DNA of 64,000 nucleotides. It comes from DASYKS01 sp035995205 (GTDB lineage: Bacteria; Acidobacteriota; Thermoanaerobaculia; Multivoradales; UBA5704). Made by a program: the position numbers and the translations under genes. Positions 16,117-25,000 of this stretch are shown piece after piece. Within the stretch, counting starts at the first letter, position 1, and every line of letters starts with the position of its first letter. The DNA is taken from contig DASYKS010000093.1 of NCBI GenBank assembly GCA_035995205.1, positions 1 through 64,000 on the forward strand. Reading direction: 5' to 3'. Below the pieces are notes generated by a model. It was given only the letters and a program-made list of their open reading frames with translations, was not told where the DNA came from and did no database searches.

Positions 16117-16227
16117 TCAGGTGGCCGCGGTCATTCGGCTTTCGATCTCGGCGATCTTCGCGAGCCCTTCTTCTCGATCGGCAGGCCCCTCTGCAAGCTC
16201 CAGGTATTTCTTGAGGTCGTCGATCGC
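16117..16227 (-). pseudogene. C-terminal remnant of a TPR-type protein
   Basis: The last 36 codons of a minus-strand frame read AIDDLKKYLELAEGPADREE then GLAKIAEIESRMTAAT and a stop. This resembles the final helix pair of TPR proteins (DLxxYLELAP...A..RI.ELE). Immediately upstream the sequence turns into the dispersed repeat and the 21-bp array, so only the 3' end survives. Confidence 0.45.
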
Positions 16228-16270
16228 CGGTGCCCGCGGCTCCGTCACCCGAGCCCTGCTCCCAAACCCT

Positions 16271-16314
16271 GGGACTGCCGAGTCCAGCTCGGCACCGAGG
16301 CGGCCGGGATCGCC
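16271..16314. repeat. Dispersed GGGACCGCCGAGC repeat, copy 2
   Basis: A 44-bp copy, identical to 15743-15787 over its right 30 bases and in the same orientation. The two copies bracket the orphan lanthipeptide-like gene and the TPR remnant. Confidence 0.75.
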
Positions 16315-16351
16315 AAAGCGATCGAGTGGTCGGCCGGCGCGCTCTCTCGAA

Positions 16352-16853
16352 GGTGTCTCCGCCCGCCCCGAAGAGATCTTCGGACCTTCCTGAGATGTCT
16401 CCCGGCCGACCGAAGAGAACTCCGGACCGTCCGAAGGCGTCTCCCGGCCGACCGAAGAGAGCTCCGGACCGTCCGAAGGCGTCTTCCGGCCGATGGAAGA
16501 GAGCTCCGGATCGTCCGGAAGGGTTCCGGGTGTCCGGGAATTCTCTTCCGTCCGTCCGTAGCGGACTCCGGACCGACCGTGAGCTTCTTCGGATCGACCG
16601 TGAGCTTCTTCGGACGATCGGGAGCTCTCTTCCGACTGCCGGGAGTCTTCTTCCGTGACCACGGAGTCGTGCGGCTCCTTCCGGTGAACGTTCCCGGCCG
16701 TCCGTGAAGATCTCCGGACGAGCCGGGGAGTCTCTTCGGTCGGTCCGGAGATCTCTTCGGTCGGTCCGGAGATCTCTTCGGTCGATCGGGAGATCTCTTC
16801 GGACGGTCCGGAGACGTCTTCGGTCGATCCGGAGACGTCTTCCGACGGCCCGG
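16352..16853. repeat. Degenerate 21-bp tandem array (about 24 units)
   Basis: Contiguous 21-bp units of the type AGATCTCTTCGGTCGGTCCG plus G. The best-preserved units lie at 16749-16853; a second block (16352-16540) alternates two unit types in a 42-bp higher-order period, with a slip of 2 bp near 16541-16580. Because 21 is divisible by 3, several frames on both strands stay open and give spurious 7-residue repeats. There is no start signal or recognisable protein, so I treat it as non-coding. The following 16854-17103 stretch holds nothing recognisable. Confidence 0.8.
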
Positions 16854-17103
16854 CGCAACGCGATCTTCGGGTCGCGATCGGCACCGTGGCCCGCGCCGGC
16901 TACAGCTTTCGCGACGGCAAGTTCGGCGACGCGCGGTACTATAGGATGCCCGCTCGGTCATCACCGGCGGAATCGCGGTCCGATAGTAGCCTCTCGGGGC
17001 TCGGGTCTACCCGGGACCCTGTGAACGACCCGATGGCGGCGGCCTGAGCCGATGACTGGGTCATGCCGCCGCCGTTAGGCTCGGCGACTGGGAAGGAGCT
17101 CTC

Positions 17104-20100
17104 GTGGTCCGCGGGTCTTCGGGTTTCGGCGGGGGAAGCCAAATAAAAGGCATCGCAGCCGGGGTCATGGCCGCCACCTTCGGAATCGCGGTCTCGTTCG
17201 TTGCGGGCCATAACGGCTGGCTCGCATCGATGTTCGGCGCTTCTTTCGGGGTGTCGTTCGGTGAGGCTGCCAAGTGGATCGGCGGAGTCATCGGCAACCT
17301 GTCGGCCGAGAAGTTGTCCGAGCGCAGGAAGTCACGCCTTCCCGTCCCCGACGAGCTCATCACCAATCACGACCTCCAGCGCCTCTCCGCGGCCGCGCTG
17401 TCGCGCGCCCTGACTCTGATCGCCGACGATCATCTGCTCTGGTCGAAGGCGGAGTCGGCCACCATTCACAAGATGGCGGACATCGGAGAGTCGAACCTGG
17501 CGAGCGTGCTGGTTCCGGTTGCCGGCGACCCTCCGCTCGACGTGGCCAAGCTGTTCGATCGGATCGCAGCCCGGGGCGATTCGTTCGACTTCCCCTCGAC
17601 CTCGATTCCTGACGACGTCCGCGGCAACTGGACCATGATCCTTACTCGACTCTACGTCCTGACCGGCGTCCGTTTCACCGGGGACGTCGACCGCCTGATC
17701 CGCCATCTGGACCACACCTACTGGTTCATGGTCCGCGAATTACTCAAGCGGGACGGGATCGGCGAGGGACCGTTCAGCGGCAAGGCCTATCGGGCACTCG
17801 AGATTCAATCGACCGCGTGGCTGGTGGTGCTCGCGCGCCAGAATCGCAAATCGGTCCGCGCTCTGGCTCAGCGTGTCGATGCCGCGGACGACGCGTCACA
17901 GCAGCGTTTCGAGCAACTGCTGGCCGCGATCAAGGAGCGGGAGCCGTTCCTGGTCGATGCGATCGCGGTCCAGATCCGCGATGCCAGCGACCGGACCGCC
18001 GAGGCGCTCAAAACCCAGCGCGCGCTCTTCACCGCGGTCGGGAGCGGCCTCAATCATCTGCTCGACGTCGTGGTCACTCGACTCGATCGGATCGAGAAGC
18101 TCCAGCGCGAGTTGCTGGAGGAGACCCGCCGCCGTCATCGGCTCGAGCTCCGCCCAACGGCGCAAGCCGTGTTCGATTATCTGGTCGCCACCGGGCACAA
18201 GCAGCGGGGCGGCCCCGACGGTCGTCCCGAGAACGAGGATGGCTCGACCGATCTGGTGATGCAGGACGCGACTGGAGCAGTGGGCTGGTATTGCTGCGCC
18301 GAGGGCTGGGTCACCGAGAATCATGTCGATAATCTCCTGGCCCGAGCGGAGGGGAGTGGCACCCCGCTGGTCCTGGTCACCTCCCATCGGCTGCTCGACG
18401 GAGTTCAGGAGTACGCCGCGAGTAACGGGGTTCGATTGCTCAGCCTTCGCGCGCTGGTGATCGAGCTCCTCAAGCTCGAGGAGTACCCGGAGCTGCTCGA
18501 CGCCCGGGTCGCCGATCGGATCGCCGAAGAGAGCTGGTTCGTGGCCCCCCGCTTCTCGGTCGAGTCCCGCCGCCGGGACGCGCTCGATCGGACCATCAGC
18601 GAGGGAGTCGAATCCTTCGTCGACGAATGGCTCAAGGACGATACTCCGGAGGCCGTCGTCCTCCTCGGCGACTACGGCGCCGGCAAGAGCGCCGTGGTCA
18701 GCCGAATCGCCCGGGACCGGTTCCTTAAGTTCGAGCGGGCCGGCGACCGATTGCCGGTTTCGCTCCGGGCCGCCGATCGACCGGGAATCACCTCTTTCAA
18801 TGACATCCTCGAGGAGTTCGGGCGGCGGTCGGGGAGCCGTCTGGGGGAGCCGACCGTATTCCAGTCCCTGGCCGACGCGGGACGGCTACTGGTGGTGTTC
18901 GACGGTCTCGACGAGTTGGTGGTCAACAAGTCGGCCGACGCGTTTCGCGGTTTACTGGCGCTCTACGAAGGAATCGACCGCCGGACCAAGCTCCTTCTCA
19001 CTTGTCGAACCAACGCGTTTCGGAGCCGCCAGGAAGAGACCAGCGCGGCCGGCGATCCCGGGGTTCGAACCCGGCAGCCGTTCGTCTTCTGGCGGATCCG
19101 ACTCGAGCCATTCGACGAGTCGCACGTGCGCGAATATCTCCGGCGGCGGCTCCCGGCGGAGAGCGTCGAGCCGGTGGCCGCGATGATGATGGATGTCTAC
19201 GATCTCCGGAATCTGGCCGAGCGCCCGGTCCTCCTCGACATGATCGTTTCGAACTGGGAGGCGGTGAAGCGCGAGGCCGAGCGCCGGCCGGGGAAACCGA
19301 TCGAGGTGGGGGACCTGTATCGAGTCTACATCGGACGCTGGCTCGACGACGCGAAGCGGCCTAACGCCATGCTCACCGCCCCGGAGCGGGTCCGGTTGAT
19401 GACCCGGATCGCCGTCTGGATGGCGGAGGAATCGACCGCCGATCTCCCGGCCGATGCCCTCGCCACCCGAATGGAGGAGGCGCTGGGCCGCGGGTTCGGG
19501 ACCAACGACGCGATCGAGCGCGAGGTCCGGCTCCAGAGCTTCCTGGTCCGCGGCGCCGACGACCAGTACTACTTCGCCCACCGCTCGTTCCAGGAGTACT
19601 TCCTCTCGATCCAGGTAGCCGACGAGATTCGCGAGGGCCGGCCCGCCCTCCTGGCCAAGGACTTGCTCCAGCGGGAAGTGTTTCAGTTCGTCAGCGTTCA
19701 CGGCCCAACCGCCGACGATGCCTGGCGCCTGCTCGACCGGTCCAAGAGCGATCCCAACGCCGCGATCCTCAACGCCAACCTGCTCTCGGTCCTGCGCGAT
19801 CTCAGTCCCGATTTCTCGGGCCGCGACCTGCGCGGGCTGCAGGCCGCGGACGCCGATCTTCGAGGCACCGATTTCACCGACGCTCGGCTCGACGGCTGTC
19901 ACCTGAAGGGGTGCGACATTCGAGACGCGAACTTCACTCGGGCCAATCTCAGCGGCTCTCTCCTCAAGGGACTGATCCTGGGGGTTCGTTCCGCCGCGAA
20001 ATGCGTTCGATTCCGGCCCGACGCGGCCGAGGTGCTGGCCTCGGACGAGAACCACCAAGTCCTTCGGCTGCCGGTGCCGAACGGGGCGCCGATCGTGGTC

Positions 20101-20985
20101 CAGGTGCACACCGACTCGGTCACTTGCATCAGCGCGGCGCCGGGAGGACTGATCGCGAGCGGCGGATTCGACGGCCGGGTCCGCCTGAGCGAGAACGCGG
20201 GGCAGAAGACCCGGGTGATCACCAGTCACGGTGCGGTGGTCTACGGGGTCGCGATTCGTCCCGGGGCGAACCACGTCGCCAGCACCGACGCCAAGGGCCG
20301 GCTCAAGATCTGGGACCTGAAGCGGAGCGGCGTGGTCCTCGACAAGGAGGCCCACAAGCGGGCCGGCTATACCGTCGAGTGGAGCCCGGCCGGCGATTGG
20401 CTCGCGATCGGCAGCTTCGATCAGACCGTCTCGCTCTGGCGATTCACCAATGCCCAATCGATTCGGCTGCTCGACAAGTTCACCCTCGAGGAGCACCAGG
20501 CGCTGGTCAATGGGGTTCGGTTCAGTTCCTGCGGCCGGTGGATCGCGGCCGCGAGCAACAACGGAACGATCAAGGTCTGGGACCTCGAGCAGCGCCGGCT
20601 GCTGGCCGATCTGAAGGCCCAGCCGCGCAAGGACGACATCGAGTGGTCGGTTGCCTTCACCCCTGACGGCGCGACCCTGGCATCGGCCGGAGCCGACGGT
20701 TTCATCCGCCTCTGGGACTGGGAAGCGGGGACCCACCGCGGGTTCAAGGCTCACGATAATGAGATCTGGAGCCTCGACTTCGATCCCACGGGCCGCCTCC
20801 TCGCGAGCGGCTCGTTCGATGGGCGAGTCCGGGTCTGGGACGTGGCGACCGAAACGATGGTGTCGGAGTGGGCCTTTGGTCCACCGCAGGACGGCCTCCG
20901 AATGCAAGGCGCCGATCTCCGCGGGGCCAAAGGGTTGAGCCCGCTCCAGGAACGGGTCCTGACCCAGGCGGGAGGAGTCTTTTGA
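17104..20985 (+). CDS. NACHT NTPase with pentapeptide and WD40 repeats (NLR-like)
   Basis: A 1293-residue protein; GTG at 17104 follows GGAAGGAG. In order: one or two hydrophobic helices (about 12-65); a helical region; a possible restriction-endonuclease-like fold (about 350-450, with TDLVMQDATGAVGWYCCAEGW); a NACHT module with Walker A GDYGAGKS (Lys528) and Walker B LLVVFDGLDEL (Asp600) and the typical YYFAHRSFQEYFLS element; pentapeptide repeats (about 895-960, LRGTDFTDARLDGC); and about seven WD40 repeats with SxDxxxxxW motifs (970-1270). Bacterial NACHT proteins act in antiphage defence; here the WD40 array would be the sensor. The stop overlaps tyrA by 4 bp. Confidence 0.88.
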   Translation: MVRGSSGFGGGSQIKGIAAGVMAATFGIAVSFVAGHNGWLASMFGASFGVSFGEAAKWIGGVIGNLSAEKLSERRKSRLPVPDELITNHDLQRLSAAALSRALTLIADDHLLWSKAESATIHKMADIGESNLASVLVPVAGDPPLDVAKLFDRIAARGDSFDFPSTSIPDDVRGNWTMILTRLYVLTGVRFTGDVDRLIRHLDHTYWFMVRELLKRDGIGEGPFSGKAYRALEIQSTAWLVVLARQNRKSVRALAQRVDAADDASQQRFEQLLAAIKEREPFLVDAIAVQIRDASDRTAEALKTQRALFTAVGSGLNHLLDVVVTRLDRIEKLQRELLEETRRRHRLELRPTAQAVFDYLVATGHKQRGGPDGRPENEDGSTDLVMQDATGAVGWYCCAEGWVTENHVDNLLARAEGSGTPLVLVTSHRLLDGVQEYAASNGVRLLSLRALVIELLKLEEYPELLDARVADRIAEESWFVAPRFSVESRRRDALDRTISEGVESFVDEWLKDDTPEAVVLLGDYGAGKSAVVSRIARDRFLKFERAGDRLPVSLRAADRPGITSFNDILEEFGRRSGSRLGEPTVFQSLADAGRLLVVFDGLDELVVNKSADAFRGLLALYEGIDRRTKLLLTCRTNAFRSRQEETSAAGDPGVRTRQPFVFWRIRLEPFDESHVREYLRRRLPAESVEPVAAMMMDVYDLRNLAERPVLLDMIVSNWEAVKREAERRPGKPIEVGDLYRVYIGRWLDDAKRPNAMLTAPERVRLMTRIAVWMAEESTADLPADALATRMEEALGRGFGTNDAIEREVRLQSFLVRGADDQYYFAHRSFQEYFLSIQVADEIREGRPALLAKDLLQREVFQFVSVHGPTADDAWRLLDRSKSDPNAAILNANLLSVLRDLSPDFSGRDLRGLQAADADLRGTDFTDARLDGCHLKGCDIRDANFTRANLSGSLLKGLILGVRSAAKCVRFRPDAAEVLASDENHQVLRLPVPNGAPIVVQVHTDSVTCISAAPGGLIASGGFDGRVRLSENAGQKTRVITSHGAVVYGVAIRPGANHVASTDAKGRLKIWDLKRSGVVLDKEAHKRAGYTVEWSPAGDWLAIGSFDQTVSLWRFTNAQSIRLLDKFTLEEHQALVNGVRFSSCGRWIAAASNNGTIKVWDLEQRRLLADLKAQPRKDDIEWSVAFTPDGATLASAGADGFIRLWDWEAGTHRGFKAHDNEIWSLDFDPTGRLLASGSFDGRVRVWDVATETMVSEWAFGPPQDGLRMQGADLRGAKGLSPLQERVLTQAGGVF

Positions 20986-21848
20986 ACCCGTTCGAACCCG
21001 ATGCTCGCTGCGAGGCCATCGTGGTCGGCCTCGGGCTGATCGGCGGATCCTTCGCCGCTCGGCTGCGCCAAATCCGACCGGGTTGGACCCTCGTGGGTCA
21101 TGACATCGATCCGGCCGCGGCCCAGCGGGCGCTCGACGCCGGCCTGGTTCATCGGGTCGAGGCGGATCGGCCCGCCGCGATGCAGGGGGCTGACGTCGTG
21201 ATTCTGGCCCCACCGGTTGGCGCGATCCTCGAGATCGTGGCTCGGCTGGAGCGTGAGCTGGCCGGCGAGGCGTTCGTGATCGACGTCGGCAGCACCAAGA
21301 GCCTGATCGTCGAGGCGTTGGGGGCGCTCCCCGAGCGGATCCAATCGGTCGGCGGGCATCCGATGACCGGCGCGGTGACGGCGGGGGTCGCCGGGCCCGA
21401 TCCGGCGCTCTTCGAGGGCCGCCATTTCGTGCTGACGCCGACCCGCACCACCCGACCCAAGACGCTGACCGGCGCCACCGAGCTGGTGGGGCAGCTGGGC
21501 GCGGTCGTGAGCGTGATGGATCCGGCGGAACATGATGCCGCCGTTGCGCTGGTGAGTCACCTTCCTTATTTGATGTCGATCCCATTGCTGCGCGCCGTTG
21601 GCGAGACCGAGCCTGAAACGCGGGAACTTGCCGCCGGGGGGTTCAAATCCCGGGTCAAGGGCGCCGGCGCCAACATTCCCATGTGGTGGGACATCCTTCG
21701 GACCAACCGGCGGGCGATTTCCGAGGCATTGGGCGCCTACGGGGAGCACCTCGATCAGCTTCGCAAGCTCCTCGACGGCGGGTCCGACACCGAGCTGCGC
21801 GAGCTCCTGGCGCGGGCGGCGCGCGAAGCGGAGGAAATGGGGGCGTAG
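20982..21848 (+). CDS. tyrA: Prephenate dehydrogenase
   Basis: A 288-residue TyrA-type enzyme, oxidising prephenate for tyrosine synthesis. TTG at 20982 has GGAGGAG upstream and overlaps the stop of the NACHT gene. Motifs are the Rossmann loop IVVGLGLIGGSFAARL, VIDVGSTKS, GGHPMTGAV (catalytic His region), and VSHLPYLMSIPL. There is no fused chorismate mutase or ACT domain. Coupling of a biosynthetic gene to an NLR-like gene is unusual; no other aromatic pathway gene is nearby. Confidence 0.88.
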   Translation: MNPFEPDARCEAIVVGLGLIGGSFAARLRQIRPGWTLVGHDIDPAAAQRALDAGLVHRVEADRPAAMQGADVVILAPPVGAILEIVARLERELAGEAFVIDVGSTKSLIVEALGALPERIQSVGGHPMTGAVTAGVAGPDPALFEGRHFVLTPTRTTRPKTLTGATELVGQLGAVVSVMDPAEHDAAVALVSHLPYLMSIPLLRAVGETEPETRELAAGGFKSRVKGAGANIPMWWDILRTNRRAISEALGAYGEHLDQLRKLLDGGSDTELRELLARAAREAEEMGA

Positions 21849-21884
21849 GCGGTGGGGCCGGCGCTCCGCCGGCCGTTGGCCGGG

Positions 21885-21989
21885 GAGTCTCTTCGGATCG
21901 ACCGTGAGCTTCTTCGGTCGGTCGGAAGATGTCTTCGGTGGATCGGAAGATCTCTTCGGCTGGCCCGGAGATGTCTTCCGACGGCCGGC
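21885..21989. repeat. Second copy of the 21-bp tandem array (five units)
   Basis: Five contiguous 21-bp units such as AGATGTCTTCGGTGGATCGG plus A, in the same orientation as the array at 16581-16853. Both arrays end with a TTCCGACGG unit followed by a GC-rich CGGCGC stretch. Together they bracket the NACHT-tyrA pair. Confidence 0.8.
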
Positions 21990-22031
21990 GCGCCTAACTT
22001 AAAGCCACGATTTTATTGGGCTAGACCGCAT

Positions 22032-22042
22032 TACAATTAGCC
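22032..22042 (+). promoter_or_regulatory. Possible -10 box of a leaderless transcript
   Basis: TACAAT at 22032-22037 lies only 5 bp before the ATG of the CHAT-NTPase-TPR gene, in an unusually AT-rich stretch (about 21996-22042). No Shine-Dalgarno sequence is present. If this is the -10 element, transcription would start at or next to the ATG. No good -35 box is visible. Confidence 0.35.
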
Positions 22043-25000
22043 ATGCTTCAACTAAGGCTTGAGCAACAAGCTTCGGTGGAAGGCCGCCACCGGGTCGAGA
22101 TCTCTCTCGAAGGCGACGGCCCGCGCAGGAAGGCAAACTCCACCTTCGCTTTCGCGGTGACGCCGCGGGACGAAGAGGATCTGCGCTGGTACCTGGAAGA
22201 CTTTCTCCAATATCCCGAGCCGCCGGCTCCTGCGATCGCGAAGCGGATCGAGGGACGCTTGGAAGAGATAGGGGAGGAGCTGTTCCGGGCGGTGTTCCAT
22301 GCCAACGAGGACGCTCGCGATCTCTGGAGCCGCGTGCGGGAACGCCTGCCGGAAACGCGCATCGAGATCGCCACTGAGGTGACGGAGGCGGGAACGATCC
22401 CTTGGGAGCTGCTGCGCGAACCGAAGACGACTACGGCCCTCGCACTCGTAGCCCATGCATTCGTCCGCGCGCACCCCAACGCGTCGCTCGCGCCCCAGCT
22501 GCCGACGAGCAAAAAAGGGAAGATCCGCATTCTCCTGGTCCTCTGTCGGCCGCGAGGCGGAGAGGACGTACCGTTCCGTTCGGTGGCGAGCCAGCTCCTC
22601 CGCGGGCTTCGCGACGCGAACCGCGAAGCGTACGACCTGGACCTCCTGCGGCCTCCGACCTTCGAACAACTGGGTAAAGCTCTCCGAGAGGCGCACCGGG
22701 AGGGGAAGCCGTACCACGTCGTCCATTTCGACGGCCACGGCGCCTACTTGGAGGTCGAAGAGCCGAAGGATCCCGGGGAGTCCGGCGGTTTTGGTGCTCT
22801 GCTTCGCCAACTCTCCCCAATGGTGCTCGGCGGACCGCGCGCAGGGAAGCACGGTTACCTCTGGTTCGAGAACCCACGCCTCGAAGACAACGGCGAGTTG
22901 GTGGACGGCACCTCGGTGGGCAAGCTGCTCGCAGCGACGGGAGTCTCCGTTCTCGTCCTCAACGCCTGCCGTTCGGCGCACGCGGATCCGGCACTCGCGC
23001 CGGACTCTAACGCTGCCTTAGAGGCCAGCGATCCCCATTCCCAAGTACGCGCCTTCGGCTCGCTCGCCCAGGAGGTGATGGACGCGGGGGTCGCCGGGGT
23101 GGTCGCTATGCGTTACAACGTCTATGTGGTGACCGCGGCCCAGTTCGTAGCCGATCTGTACGCCGGCCTCGTCCGCGGAGCGGCACTCGGCGAGGCTGTC
23201 ACGCTCGCGCGCAAGAGCATGGCCGAGCAACCGTACCGCGAAGTGGTGTACGAGGCTTTGCCGCTTCAGGACTGGACAGTGCCGGTGGTCTACGAGGCGG
23301 CTCCGCTTCGGATCTTCCCGAAGGTGAAGGATGAAGGCCGACTGAAGATTCGCGTCGCCGCCGGAGTGGCGTCCGGAGCCAACCAGGAAACCACCGCGCT
23401 CGATGCCGAGCTTCCGGCTCTGCCCGATGCCGGGTTCTTCGGTCGAGACGAGACGCTCCTCGCGCTCGACCGCGCCTTCGATTCCGACTCGATCGTCCTT
23501 CTCCATGCCTATGCCGGCAGCGGCAAGACCACCACCGCCGCCGAGTTTGCTCGCTGGTATTCGTTGACCGGAGGAGTCGACGGCCCCGTTCTATTCACGA
23601 CCTTCGAGCGTTACCTGCCGCTACCCCGTGTCCTCGACCGCATCGGCCAGGTATTCGGGGCGGGGCTGGAGGGTGCCGGTACAAATTGGCTGGCGCTCGA
23701 CGACCGGGCGCGACGGGAGGTTGCCCTTCAGGTGCTTGCCCAGGGGCCGGTGCTCTGGATCTGGGACAACACCGAGCCCGTAGCCGGCTTTCCGGCTGGG
23801 ACCGAGTCGGCTTGGAGCACGGACGAGCGGGAGGAACTGCTCGATTTCCTCCGCGCGCTTCGGGAGACCAAGGCGAAATTGCTCCTGACTTCGCGCCGGG
23901 ACGAGCAGGCCTGGCTGGGGGATCTGCCCCGGCGCATCGCGGTACCCCGCATGCCGATGACCGAGAGCCTCCAACTCGTCCGAGCCCTCGCTGCCAAATA
24001 CGGCCAGCGACTGCCCAACTTGGACGATTGGCGTCCACTGCTCATGTTCGCCCAGGGCAACCCGATGACGCTTACCGTCGTCGTCCGTCAGGCGCTCCGT
24101 GACGGATCGAGAACTCGGGCGCAGATCGAAGCCTACGTCGCCCGCCTCCGTGCCGGAGAAGCCGCCTTTCCCGATGAGGTCAGTGAAGGTCGCTCCCGCT
24201 CCCTCGGGGCTTCGCTCGCCTACGGGTTCGAGCAGGCTTTCGGCGAGGACGATCGAAAGAAGCTCGCCCTGCTCCATCTGTTCCAGGGGTTCGTGGAGGT
24301 GGCTGTGCTGCGCATCATGGGCAATCCCGAGTCCTCGTGGTGCCTGCCCGAGGTGCGGGGCTTAACCCGCGAGGGGGGCATCGCGCTCCTCGACCGTGCC
24401 GCCGAAGTGGGACTCCTCGCTGCCCACGGTGGCGGGTATTACGGTATCCACCCGGCCCTCCCTTGGTTTTTTAAGGGTCTCTTTGACCAGTTCTATTCGG
24501 CCGAAGGCCTCACGGCCGTTCGCGCGTTTGTCGAAGCCATGGGGGAGGTGGGGACCTACTACCATGATGAGTTTGAAGACGGAAACCGCAAGGCCCTCGC
24601 CGTCCTTCAGGCCGAGGAGGCAAACCTTCTCCACGCGCGTCGGTTGGCCCGGAGCTACAACTGGTGGCGGCAAGTCATCGAGAGTATGCAGGGGCTCCGG
24701 CGGCTCTACGACTACACCGGTCGTCGGGCGGAGTGGAAACGATTGGTTGACGAGATCGTACCGAACTTCGTCGATCCGGGAAGCGAAGGATTTTTGCCAG
24801 GGCGGGAAGAGGAATGGAGTTTGGTCACGAATTACCGCGTACGGCTCGCTGGGGACGAGCGGGAGTGGGGCGAGGCCGAGCGGTTACTTACTATGAGCGT
24901 TGATTGGAACCGCCAGCGTGCCACTCCCGCTTTAGTCCGGCCACGTAAGGAGCTGGAAAGCGCGGAGCGAAATATGATCCGGACGCTCGCCGCTTCTCTT

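Noticed and set aside
16352..16853. CRISPR array
   Set aside because: The 21-bp units are contiguous, degenerate and without spacers, and no cas genes are present.
16117..16884. 255-codon minus-strand ORF with EEISGPT heptad repeats
   Set aside because: Open frames over the 21-bp array occur in several frames of both strands because the unit length is a multiple of three. There is no start signal. Only the C-terminal 36 codons look like real protein, and they are treated as a remnant.
18952..21585. 877-codon minus-strand ORF opposite the NACHT and tyrA genes
   Set aside because: It overlaps two genes with clear motifs and reads as low-complexity Arg/Pro/Glu-rich sequence.
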